NCBI GenBank assembly: GCA_023423275.1 | Contig: JAFAFW010000092.1 | Location: 1 to 25,756, forward strand | Source of the DNA: Pseudomonadota bacterium | GTDB taxonomy: Bacteria; Pseudomonadota; Alphaproteobacteria; Rhizobiales; Hyphomicrobiaceae | Length of the DNA stretch: 25,756 nt | Reading direction: 5' to 3' | In this document: in pieces, positions 13,180 to 20,799 of the stretch | Layout of the letters: every line of letters starts with the position of its first letter | Numbering within the stretch: position 1 is the first letter of the stretch | Translations under genes and position numbers: made by a program | The notes under the pieces: model-generated | The model's input: only the letters and a program-made list of their open reading frames with translations | Told to the model about the DNA's origin: nothing | Database searches by the model: none

Positions 13180-14487
13180 TTACATAAGTGACGGGAGGAG
13201 CGTCACAATGCTCGGAAAGACAAGCAAAATAGTCACGCCGATAAGAACCAGCATCACGCTTATCCAGGACGCAGAAAAAATCGAATCCATTTCTATATCT
13301 GGCGCCACTGCCTTTAGGGTGAATAAATTGTACCCAAATGGCGGCGTATTGCTGCCCAGGGATAGAAAAATCACGAATAGCATCCAGAAATATACCGGAT
13401 CGATCCCGTAGGATTTCATGATGGGTTGAAGAATAGGGACTGCTAAAAGAAGAAAGGCGATCTGATCGATGAACATGCACATCACGAACGTAATCAGCAA
13501 ACTCCCGCAAATGAAAGCGAATGCATTAATGGGAAGTTGCGTGACCGTTTCTACGAGACCCGAGCTCGCGCCCGTAAATGCGAGCAGCTGAGTATAGAGC
13601 GTAGATGAAACAACAATCACCATCAGCATACAGGTGACCTCAACTGCTGATCTAGCAGCTTCGAACAACATGGCCGGCTTAAGTTTACGGTAGAAAGCAG
13701 CGACGATCAAGGATGCCGTTACGCCAGCGGCAGCGGCTTCTGTGGCGGTCGCTACACCTAGAAGGATGAAGCCCATCACGCTGAATATGACAAGGCTGAA
13801 GGGTAGGCACTGCAGGAGAGACCACAATTTTTCGCTGGTCGCTACGTCTTCAACAGTCTCATCGTCGGGGGCTACTCCCGGCATGAGCTTCACTGAGAAC
13901 GCGATATAAGCTGCGAAGATTCCGGCAAACAACAAGCCTGGAAGGAAACCAGCAATAAGCAGATGTGAGATGGAAACGTCAGCTACGGAACCGATAACCA
14001 CGGCCATGGTGCTAGGCGGAATAATAGGCGCAAGCGAGGCTCCTGCGAGGATCATTCCGACAGAAAGTTTTTTTTGGTATCCCCGCTCTCGCATAGTGCG
14101 CAGAGCCGTATTGCCAAGCATCGCCGTCACAGCGATAGCAGAACCAGATAGTGAGCCAAAGATGGCTGATAGAATAATAACAAAATAGTATAGGCGACCC
14201 TTGATTCGACCCAATAACTTACCTAGCGCATCAAAGAGGACATCAACCGAACCTGATCGGAATAGAATCTCCCCCATCAGAACAAACAATGGAATTGCAA
14301 CGAGATTGAGTGAAGTGGCAGTGCTGTAGATACTATTGACAAGTAACCCATTTCCCGCGGGACCAATGAAATACATTACGCCGGCAATATTCAACGCGAG
14401 AAACGCGATGAAGATCGGTACGCCCAGTATTAGTAGGGTTAAAAGAAGTAATAGAGCTAACGGAAGAACGTAATACCAAGCGATCAT
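13180..14487 (-). CDS. TRAP transporter large permease subunit (DctM family)
   Basis: A 435-aa inner-membrane protein with about 12 hydrophobic helices, the large channel subunit of a tripartite ATP-independent periplasmic transporter. It uses the sodium gradient to import the solute delivered by DctP. Family hallmarks include VPIFIAFLALNIAG near the start, ILSAIFGSLSGSAIAVTAML, and LAPIIPPSTMAVVIGSVADV. The ATG at 14487 overlaps the DctQ stop as ATGA, the usual coupling. The frame extends 29 codons upstream but that stretch is not membrane-like. Length is normal. The DctQ subunit comes before it and the XRE-cupin gene after it. Confidence 0.95.
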   Translation of the reverse strand: MIAWYYVLPLALLLLLTLLILGVPIFIAFLALNIAGVMYFIGPAGNGLLVNSIYSTATSLNLVAIPLFVLMGEILFRSGSVDVLFDALGKLLGRIKGRLYYFVIILSAIFGSLSGSAIAVTAMLGNTALRTMRERGYQKKLSVGMILAGASLAPIIPPSTMAVVIGSVADVSISHLLIAGFLPGLLFAGIFAAYIAFSVKLMPGVAPDDETVEDVATSEKLWSLLQCLPFSLVIFSVMGFILLGVATATEAAAAGVTASLIVAAFYRKLKPAMLFEAARSAVEVTCMLMVIVVSSTLYTQLLAFTGASSGLVETVTQLPINAFAFICGSLLITFVMCMFIDQIAFLLLAVPILQPIMKSYGIDPVYFWMLFVIFLSLGSNTPPFGYNLFTLKAVAPDIEMDSIFSASWISVMLVLIGVTILLVFPSIVTLLPSLM

Positions 14488-14978
14488 TTTAACTGGTCCC
14501 TGAGGAAGATGAGTCTCAGCACATGCAGGGCGCTGCTGAAAAATGCCCATGCCATAAGCGCGAGTAGGGGCCACTTAGGAATTGCGATTGACGATGCCGT
14601 CTGAATACCTAGCCCATATTCCTTAAGCGTGGCAGACAGGGTGATCCACGCGATAACAAACAGTACGATGGCGCTAACGGCGCATTGAAATATCCGTAGC
14701 CGATGCTTCGTCGCGTCACCGAACTTCATTGTCACGAAGTCAATTTGAACATGCTTCTCTATACGAGTGACGTATGGAAGAGCCAGAAATGTAGTCGCCA
14801 GCGCAGCAATCTCCACAACGTCCTGCGCCCAAGTTGACGGCGTACCAAATAGATACCGCTTAGCAACTTCCAGGTTGAAAACAATCGTGAATACCGCGAG
14901 CGCGAATCCGGCTGCTATGAACAATACCTTGCTTATGGTGTCGTGCATTTCAGTAAGCCGCGTGATGATGCGGGTCAT
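14484..14978 (-). CDS. TRAP transporter small permease subunit (DctQ family)
   Basis: A 164-aa inner-membrane protein with four helices (about 16-38, 54-74, 97-118 and 138-158), the small subunit that pairs with DctM. Typical DctQ features are FNLEVAKRYLFGTPSTWAQD near helix 2 and RIEKHVQIDFV in the loop. The ATG at 14978 has AGGGTTCCC-type sequence upstream without a strong RBS. It lies 73 bp downstream of the binding-protein gene and overlaps DctM by ATGA, so all three subunits are co-transcribed. Confidence 0.93.
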   Translation of the reverse strand: MTRIITRLTEMHDTISKVLFIAAGFALAVFTIVFNLEVAKRYLFGTPSTWAQDVVEIAALATTFLALPYVTRIEKHVQIDFVTMKFGDATKHRLRIFQCAVSAIVLFVIAWITLSATLKEYGLGIQTASSIAIPKWPLLALMAWAFFSSALHVLRLIFLRDQLK

Positions 14979-15051
14979 TAAGGGTTCCCACCAAACAATC
15001 GGAGGGGCGTCTCACCGCCGTCCCTCCTGTAACAGATGCGCTAAAATGACG

Positions 15052-16047
15052 TTACTTGGAGGTTGTTGACGTCATGCCTTTAGATAGGGCGAATTCCTTG
15101 AACGCTGCAGCCTCGGCGCCAGCCTTTTCGATGCCGAGTTTCCATACGCCGTCGGCCCAGAGCGCATCGAGCTTCGTGCTGATCGGCCCGATAAAATGTG
15201 TTGGCTTCATGCCGCCCGCTTGCATTTTCTTGTGTTCCTCGTCGCTAAGGTCGACGAACAGATCCGTGGTCTGCTTCTCGCTCTCGAAAGCCGCCTCTTG
15301 GATCACAGCCTTGTCCTTATCAGAGAGAGAATTCCAGGTGTTCAAGTTCATCAGAACCGTTGCACCCGTCTGGCCATAAGCGGGTTCCGTCCAGTAGCCG
15401 GCCACCTCATTCAGCCTGTAGTCCATCACGCCAACAACGCTCCATGCAGCGCCATCGATCAGTCCAGCCTTAAGACCTGGATAGATTTCCCCGCCCGCCA
15501 TAAGTACGGAGGCGCCACCAAGGTAATCCACGAGGTTGTGATAGGTCACGTTCGCGCGCAGCTTCAGCCCGGAGAACGGCTTGTCGGCCTGTGGCAGCTC
15601 TTTTTTGACGACAAAATGGAGCTTCCCCTGTGATTGTAGGGCGATGAGCTTCATGCCGAACTTCGCGTAATATTTATCGAGATAGCCCCAGATTCCGGTT
15701 TCACGACGTGCAACGGGGTCAGCCTTGATGGAGTCGATTGTCACACCGACGCCAGCGTTACCTGCGAAATATCCTGGATGTGCGAATATCATGTCGAACG
15801 CACCGGACTGCACCGGCTCGAACTGTTGAAATGTTGGCACCACTTCCGGACCATTGATCCGAAAGGTGACGCGTCCCTCAGTTCCTTTCTCTATTTTTTC
15901 TAGCAAAGGCTTGAGCATCGATTTGGTAAAAATAAAATTCTGGTCCCACGCCGACAGCACTCGTAGCTCACGCGCTTCCGATGCAACGGTAGATAGCCCA
16001 AGCAGCACCGCGCCACCGAGCATGAGGGCAGCTAGTCCCTGTTTCAT
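15052..16047 (-). CDS. TRAP transporter periplasmic solute-binding protein (DctP family)
   Basis: A 331-aa periplasmic receptor. Residues 1-25 are a Sec signal peptide (MKQGLAALMLGGAVLLGLS, with likely cleavage after ASEA). The mature part has the DctP fold: LRVLSAWDQNFIFTKSMLKP, GRVTFRINGPEVVP, the ligand-carboxylate Arg segment FSGLKLRANVTYHNLV (Arg about 167), then GGEIYPGLKAGLIDGAAW. This Arg normally binds a carboxylate of the substrate. The ATG at 16047 has AAGGGAGATC upstream (AGGGAG, spacing about 7). It lies 98 bp downstream of the dipeptidase gene and 73 bp upstream of DctQ. The specific ligand cannot be told from the sequence. Confidence 0.95.
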   Translation of the reverse strand: MKQGLAALMLGGAVLLGLSTVASEARELRVLSAWDQNFIFTKSMLKPLLEKIEKGTEGRVTFRINGPEVVPTFQQFEPVQSGAFDMIFAHPGYFAGNAGVGVTIDSIKADPVARRETGIWGYLDKYYAKFGMKLIALQSQGKLHFVVKKELPQADKPFSGLKLRANVTYHNLVDYLGGASVLMAGGEIYPGLKAGLIDGAAWSVVGVMDYRLNEVAGYWTEPAYGQTGATVLMNLNTWNSLSDKDKAVIQEAAFESEKQTTDLFVDLSDEEHKKMQAGGMKPTHFIGPISTKLDALWADGVWKLGIEKAGAEAAAFKEFALSKGMTSTTSK

Positions 16048-16145
16048 AATCTTGATCTCCCTTGTTTCTTAATTACGATAAGAACTTGCTCGGCTAGCGG
16101 CGAGATGCCGAGAACCAACCAACACCCGCTAGTCAAAAAGCGTGG

Positions 16146-17099
16146 CTACCAGACTTCTTTCAGGAAATTTATCCAATTCAATCCCATCAGCTTTTCTACT
16201 TGCTGGTCTCCCAGGCCGCGCTTCTCAAGTTCCCACACGATCTTTGGATACTGCGCGGCATCCTCAAAACCCGACAGCAACGGAATGCCGCCCATGTCAA
16301 CGAGCTGCCGTCCGTTACCCTTGTCGCTCGCGATCCAATCGAAGAAACTTTGACTCTGCCCCTGCGTCAGGTCCGTTCCCAGCCCGACACGATCCTCGCC
16401 GACGAGGTTGCGCATGTACATAAGGGCGTCGACATAGTCGGCGATCGTGGAGTCATATCCCTTGGGAAGGAAGGTTGGAACTCCGGCAGCGCCGACAAAC
16501 CCGCCCCTATCAGCAATGTATTTGATCTCCTCATCCGACTTATTGCGCGCATGAGGACTAAGAGCCTGCGGGCAGATATGTGTATAGGCGACCGGCTTTT
16601 TCGATATATCGATGGCATCTTTGGCCGTTTGATTGCCGACATGACTCAAATCGACAAGGATGCCTGCTTCATTCATTGCCCAAACAAGATGTCGCCCGTA
16701 GTCGGTGAGCCCGAGGTCCCGAGACTCGTAACAACCGGATCCCACGCTGTTGGCGGTATTGTAAGTTAGCTGGACAATCCGGACGCCCAGTTCGCGGAAG
16801 ACGGGAACAGAGGCGATATAGTCGCCAAAGCCTGAAGTGTTTTGCCATCCGAGGATGATGCCGATTTTGCCCCGTTGCTGAGCCTTATGAATATCATCGA
16901 TGCAGTAAACCTGCTGTATCAGGTCAGAATTGTCGCGGAACAGCTTTTTCCACTGGCATATATTCTTGAACGTATCTTCAAGGCCCTCCCACAAGGAGCA
17001 AGTGCAGTTCGCCGCCGTCACGCCGCCTATCCTCATGTCCTCGAAAATTTTGCGCTCCCACTTCCCCACTACGAGGCCATCAAAAATAGTTGGCTGCAC
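16146..17099 (-). CDS. Peptidase M19 (renal dipeptidase) family protein, PA5396-like subgroup
   Basis: A 317-aa TIM-barrel protein of the membrane-dipeptidase family. Conserved: H153 (DLSHVG), H174 and R185 (YTHICPQ ... HARNKSDE), and D243 (VGLGTDLTQG). The classical metal-site H-x-D near the N-terminus is replaced by FDGLVVGKWER, and the bridging Glu position is Gln86 (GWQNTS). From memory, the Pseudomonas protein PA5396, encoded beside dimethylglycine catabolism genes, has the same variant pattern (IxDGLI, FQN, GSGCYESRD, HPRNKSDE). The true activity may therefore not be ordinary dipeptide hydrolysis. The start is GTG at 17099 with GGGAG 7 bp upstream. It is the first gene of the TRAP operon and divergent from the enolase-superfamily enzyme. 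Confidence 0.88.
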   Translation of the reverse strand: MQPTIFDGLVVGKWERKIFEDMRIGGVTAANCTCSLWEGLEDTFKNICQWKKLFRDNSDLIQQVYCIDDIHKAQQRGKIGIILGWQNTSGFGDYIASVPVFRELGVRIVQLTYNTANSVGSGCYESRDLGLTDYGRHLVWAMNEAGILVDLSHVGNQTAKDAIDISKKPVAYTHICPQALSPHARNKSDEEIKYIADRGGFVGAAGVPTFLPKGYDSTIADYVDALMYMRNLVGEDRVGLGTDLTQGQSQSFFDWIASDKGNGRQLVDMGGIPLLSGFEDAAQYPKIVWELEKRGLGDQQVEKLMGLNWINFLKEVW

Positions 17100-17518
17100 T
17101 GCTTGTCTCCCTTGTGTATGGCTCCTTCATGTTGCGATAGCGCCCCGCAGCGATCAACAATTTTGCGTATAAGTAATGTTTTGCTGGATTGATAAACGTC
17201 TTTTATGCACGGCGGCGATGCATACGTGTTGCGCCTTCTAGCTTTTGTCTCTTTCATGGATGCTTGCAGTCGTGGTGCTGCCTCACTTCGCGCCAGCGCT
17301 TGTTTTATTGAACCGGCTGTGAATTGCAGTTATTGCAGCATGCCGAAGGTGCGCACCCGATTTCATCATTGGAGTTTTAGCGTCCGTCGTCCGGACCATC
17401 GAAATAGAACGCATAAGAATCGCGCTATGCATGGAGAAAAGCGACTTCTTCCTATATCGCTTAACCGGAATGAGATCCGTTTCATGATCACTGAATACGT
17501 CAGGGAAAGATCAGTGTA
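17100..17518. promoter_or_regulatory. Divergent control region of the catabolic cluster
   Basis: About 420 bp between the divergent dipeptidase/TRAP operon and the enolase-superfamily gene. It must hold the promoters of both and is the most likely target of the LysR and XRE-cupin regulators. The half near the dipeptidase gene is AT-rich (about 17155-17205). Two TTGCAG repeats about 10 bp apart lie near 17323-17338. A 104-aa frame in this region is Arg/Ser/His-rich and not convincing as a gene. Confidence 0.45.
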
Positions 17519-18622
17519 ATGATAATAAAAGCTATCGAACTATATGAATATGTTCTGACCTATGTGCACGGCAAATATATTATGTCGAAAGGAAGGGCGG
17601 CCACGTCGCAAACGTCAACGCTCGTGCGTGTCTTAACTGATGAAGGTCTTGAAGGTTGGGGCGAAACCGCCACGCTATCTGGAACCTATCTGCCAACCTT
17701 CGTAGGCAGCACTCAGGCATCGTTGAAGGAGCTAGCGCCATACCTCATTGGAATTGACCCTCGCAATACGTCGCTTGTTGGGCAGATCATGAAAGGTGTG
17801 TTGTTGGGGCAGGCCAACGCGAAGAGCGCGATCGATATCGCCTGCTGGGATATTTTTGGCAAGTCCGTCGAACTTCCGATCGCCACCCTTCTTGGGGGCG
17901 TATTGCAGGAGGATTTTCCCCTCTACGAGGCTGTTCCCCTCGCTAGCCCGGAGGAGATGGCAGACTATGTGTGTAGGCGGGGAGAGGCAGGTATCAGGCG
18001 TTTCCAATTGAAGGTCGGAAACAGTCCCTATGACGACGCGGCCCGGACGCGATGCGTCATGCAGGCATCGAGCGGTGACATGCTGATCATCGCGGATTCT
18101 AATGGTGGGTGGAATCTCCAGGCTGCGATAATTGCCGTGAGGCTTATGGAGGGGCTCGATATTTACGTGGAGCAACCCTGCCGCGACTTAGCTGATTGCG
18201 CATTGGTCAAGTCGATGACGGCGCTGCCGCTGATTATGGATGAGAGCATCGTAACCGCGGCTGATCTCTATCGTGCCAAATACGAGGTGAAAGCTGGATC
18301 GATCAATATCAAGCTCGGCCGCGTTGGTGGCATTAGTGCGGCTGTGACTATGCGCAACATCGCACAGGATCTAGGGGTTACGTTCTGCGTCGAAGACATG
18401 TGGGGCGGTGATGTGATCTCGGCCGCGGTCGCCCATGTCGCTGCGAGCTCGTCGCCAGAAGGTCTTATGCACGCGTCCTTTTTCAATGACTGGACAAATG
18501 AGCATGTCGCTGGCTATCAGCCGCGTTCAATCGACGGTAAAGGTTCAGCGCCTACGGGGGCGGGGTTAGGAATCGAAGTGAACCGGAAATTGATCGGTGC
18601 GCCAATTGCGCAATTCTCGTAG
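17519..18622 (+). CDS. Enolase-superfamily enzyme (mandelate racemase/muconate lactonizing group)
   Basis: A 367-aa protein with the enolase N-terminal capping domain (1-120, with GLEGWGETATLSGTY) and a barrel domain. Metal ligands: D193 (DSNGGW), E219 (VEQP) and D241 (MDES). The acid/base lysines are K165 (RFQLKVG, where Gln163 replaces the first Lys of KxK) and K265 (INIKLGRVGG). A Lys on each face fits 1,1-proton transfer or dehydration. The pattern recalls hydroxyproline-betaine epimerases and cis-3-hydroxyproline dehydratases more than mandelate racemase. The ATG at 17519 has AGGGAAAG about 11 bp upstream. It is divergent from the TRAP operon and probably acts on the imported solute. The group is firm; the exact reaction is inference. 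Confidence 0.9.
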   Translation: MIIKAIELYEYVLTYVHGKYIMSKGRAATSQTSTLVRVLTDEGLEGWGETATLSGTYLPTFVGSTQASLKELAPYLIGIDPRNTSLVGQIMKGVLLGQANAKSAIDIACWDIFGKSVELPIATLLGGVLQEDFPLYEAVPLASPEEMADYVCRRGEAGIRRFQLKVGNSPYDDAARTRCVMQASSGDMLIIADSNGGWNLQAAIIAVRLMEGLDIYVEQPCRDLADCALVKSMTALPLIMDESIVTAADLYRAKYEVKAGSINIKLGRVGGISAAVTMRNIAQDLGVTFCVEDMWGGDVISAAVAHVAASSSPEGLMHASFFNDWTNEHVAGYQPRSIDGKGSAPTGAGLGIEVNRKLIGAPIAQFS

Positions 18623-18729
18623 TGAGCGTGCTTTCCTAGCTCCCCGCCAAGCAGACTTGGGTGAATGAAAAATCCTATTTCATAAGGGCTAGGGCACTAC
18701 CTACACCCTAAAACCCTTACATCCCAACA
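18623..18729. repeat. C-rich tail repeat, copy 2
   Basis: Short convergent intergenic region. 18704-18724 (CACCCTA then AAACCCTTACATCC) is a direct repeat of 10954-10974 with three mismatches. It directly follows the stop of the minus-strand HTH gene. No hairpin terminator is visible for the enolase-superfamily gene. Confidence 0.5.
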
Positions 18730-19490
18730 TCACTCATCATCGTCTTCACTCAGGTCTTCATTCTCGTGCATCTGGGCACGCAGCAGCACATCGAACGCAG
18801 GAGGGGTGAACTGTACATGCTGCTGAGGGGCTGAGGGTGGCTCGGCTTCAAGGGTGACGGGGTGTGAGGGTGTGATGTCGACGGGGATCGATGGGCGCAC
18901 CGGCTGTCCGGAGCTGCGTGGGAGCACTCCGACTTTGTTCATTCGCTCGGTGGAGAGTGACGACTCTCCCGCTCCCGCGCTCACTGTGCGGAGGGGATTG
19001 TATGTGTTACCGCTTGGTGTCGGGATATTGATTACAATGTTAAATTTGGAGCCTTCTGCTGGCTCTTGTGGGGTGGGGCCGAGGCCTTGCAGCCGCGCTG
19101 CTGTTTCAACGCCTCGATGTAACTGACCGGAGACAGCCGCCAGGGCGGTGGGGACATTATCGGCAAGGGCGATGCCTGCTGCAGTCTCGAGGCGTTGCAG
19201 GGAGCGATCGATTTTCTCCAGCAGGCCCGTCAGCGATATGCGCTCCGCTAGAGTAGGCTCCGCTTTCCCCGCTGCTATCGCCTTGGCGCGTGCGGTCTCT
19301 TGCTTTGCTAAAGGCCCCTGAGTGACGATTTTTGTGGCTGCGACCAGGCGAGGGGCCAGACACCGCGAGCGATGCAATCCCAGAGTGGACTTGCTAACTC
19401 CGAACTTTGCTGCAGTGGGGACAAGTTTACCGCCCGCCATCACTCCTGGTCAATGGTGTCGTGGTCCGGGTGTGTGCAAATCTTGCAGGT
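18730..19490 (-). pseudogene. HTH DNA-binding protein with N-terminal Cys/His motif, frameshifted near its start
   Basis: The main frame (18730-19443, GTG or ATG start at 19443/19440) encodes 237 aa: an HTH (PTAAKFGVSKSTLGLHRSRC, about 8-28), a helical middle part, then a long low-complexity Pro/Ser/acidic tail ending EDLSEDDDE. Just upstream, in the next frame (19443-19490), the sequence reads TCKICTHPDHDTIDQE and then TGA. A C-x-I-C-x-H-P motif is the usual N-terminus of this protein type and should continue into VMAGGKLVPTAAKFG. One missing G at about 19443 (GAG-TGATGG instead of GAG-GTGATGG) would join the two. The N-terminal piece has no ATG in its frame. The gene is probably inactivated, or a sequencing error is present. 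The 237-aa part may still be translated. Confidence 0.6.
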
Positions 19491-19608
19491 GGTCCTCTCA
19501 TAATGTCATAATATAATACATTTTCAAATAATTCCAATAATTCCTAAGCTAGCTTCGGAATTCCCACTTTCCCGCTGAAGCCTTTGGGATGTGAGACACG
19601 GGTTAGCC

Positions 19609-19649
19609 ATACCCCCACCCTGTAGGCAAGTGGTCCCACCCGGGGGTAT
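19609..19649. repeat. Inverted repeat ATACCCCC / GGGGGTAT
   Basis: A perfect 8-bp inverted repeat (19609-19616 and 19642-19649) with a 25-nt spacer, in the otherwise gene-free stretch 19491-19794 upstream of the next plus-strand gene. It may be an operator or a hairpin. Nothing else was seen in the stretch apart from an AT-rich patch near 19500-19545, which is a plausible promoter for the HTH gene. Confidence 0.3.
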
Positions 19650-19794
19650 CCCAAAACCCCAAAAACCTATCGCGCAGCGCATGCGGGCGGACTGCTACGG
19701 ACTCTTGGTAGCGAGTCGGAGCACGGCAAACGTTGGAGTTTTGGGGCGAACACTGATAGTTCGCAGGTTTTCAAGCAGTGGGGAGGGCACAGAA

Positions 19795-20271
19795 ATGGAC
19801 ACACCCAAGGTCTTCAGGTTTCTGGCGGACGTCATCAGGGGGCGCAATGTCAAAGCTAAAGTTTACTCGCCTTTTGAGGAGGCTCTACGGCTGGCGCTCA
19901 GGCGACCTAGAGATCACGTTCATGACACACGATATCCGTCTAGCGTGGCCAGATCTCCACGGGCTGACGATGGAGCGAGCAATCCCCTACACCCAAATGT
20001 CAACAGAGACCCTTCGGGAATTTTCGGTCCTGTTCCGAATGACAACCCGCTCATGATCAACTACGCGGCGCAATATCATATCGGGCGGGAGATGATGGAG
20101 CGTGGTGTGCAGAAGCCGGAAGTGTTTGACGTTAACTTCGATCCCATCGAGGAGCTATACGACATCACTTGGAAAGACACGCACGGCGAGGAGTATCTGT
20201 TCTCGATATCCGATCTCACAAATACCGAAGAACTCAACGCCTTGGCCGTCAACCTGATGATAGTGCAATGA
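19795..20271 (+). CDS. Hypothetical protein (158-aa frame; middle part of doubtful frame)
   Basis: ATG at 19795 with GGGGAGGG about 9 bp upstream, the best RBS in this area. The N-terminus (MDTPKVFRFLADVIRGRN, then YSPFEEALRLALR) and the C-terminal 72 residues (MINYAAQYHIGREMMERG, then FDVNFDPIEELYDITWKD and GEEYLFSISDLTN) look like real protein. The middle (about residues 38-86, HVHDTRYPSSVARSPRADDG and so on) looks like an out-of-frame translation. In another frame the same DNA reads as good protein. The C-terminal part has its own ATG at 20053, overlapping the stop of that other frame as ATGA. So the real arrangement may be two coupled genes, or one gene with two frameshifts. No family recognised. 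Confidence 0.45.
   Translation: MDTPKVFRFLADVIRGRNVKAKVYSPFEEALRLALRRPRDHVHDTRYPSSVARSPRADDGASNPLHPNVNRDPSGIFGPVPNDNPLMINYAAQYHIGREMMERGVQKPEVFDVNFDPIEELYDITWKDTHGEEYLFSISDLTNTEELNALAVNLMIVQ
19847..20056 (+). CDS. Alternative small gene overlapping the 158-aa frame
   Basis: A 69-aa frame starting MSKLKFTRLLRRLYGWRSGD with AGGGGG 5 bp upstream, continuing LEITFMTHDIRLAWPDLHG, then TMERAIPYTQMSTETLREFS. Between about 19920 and 20056 this frame looks more protein-like than the one it overlaps. Its stop overlaps the ATG of a 72-aa frame (20053-20271) as ATGA, a classic coupled pair. No family recognised. Confidence 0.35.
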   Translation: MSKLKFTRLLRRLYGWRSGDLEITFMTHDIRLAWPDLHGLTMERAIPYTQMSTETLREFSVLFRMTTRS

Positions 20272-20799
20272 TATGAATTCGCTTCGGATCGAAGTGACTC
20301 AAAAGACTCACGACAAATAATCTGCGTCTTTGCGCAATATAAAATGCGCCGTTAACAGACAAATCCAAGAAAAATTCGTATAATGGCCGTGTCCTCGGGT
20401 GCAGAGCATTCGAGGATATGTAGCAGCGTTGAGATAACCGTCCCATCAACGGGCGTGCTGCCATCCGGACTTGTTAGGGGTTGCAGCGATTATACGTCCG
20501 AGGGTGTGTCGGATCGATCATCAATCAAACGAGAGGACTTCAACATGTCGATAGAAGCATGGCCTGCTCCCCTGAAGTGGCTCCATGCTGAGTAAGCGAA
20601 TCCGGCTATTTCCAACCTCGATTGAGCCTGATCGTCGTCGCGATGATCCCGGCATCGATCGCTGAGCTGCTTCGCACCGCGAGGATCTGGCGATCCCGCC
20701 AAAACCGGCATCCATGTGGCCGTTATCGCCGTCGCAGTGACGACCGTGCTGGTGGCCGTCGGGACCCGTCTCACTTGACCGCTGGACTGTTGGCGCGGG
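20272..20799. other. Gene-poor stretch with possible degraded small membrane gene
   Basis: About 530 bp with no ordinary gene. A 16-codon frame with a GAGG-type RBS starts near 20545 (MSIEAWPAPLKWLHAE). An overlapping frame starts at ATG 20585 (MLSKRIRLFPTSIEPDRRRD) and stops at 20665. A third frame then gives AKTGIHVAVIAVAVTTVLVA, a clear membrane helix, ending at 20778. This may be one small membrane-protein gene broken by a frameshift near 20660. Weak. Confidence 0.25.

Noticed and set aside
13189..13207. GTGACG / CGTCAC inverted repeat near the DctM stop
   Set aside because: It lies inside the coding sequence of DctM and has no T-run, so it is not supported as a terminator.
13079..13510. 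143-aa minus-strand frame spanning the DctM end and the downstream gap
   Set aside because: It overlaps the firm DctM gene in another frame and has an Arg/Asp/Ser-rich shadow composition.
17205..17519. 104-aa plus-strand frame upstream of the enolase-superfamily gene
   Set aside because: Residues are Arg/Ser/His/Cys-rich without structure, no RBS, and it fills the region needed for divergent promoters.
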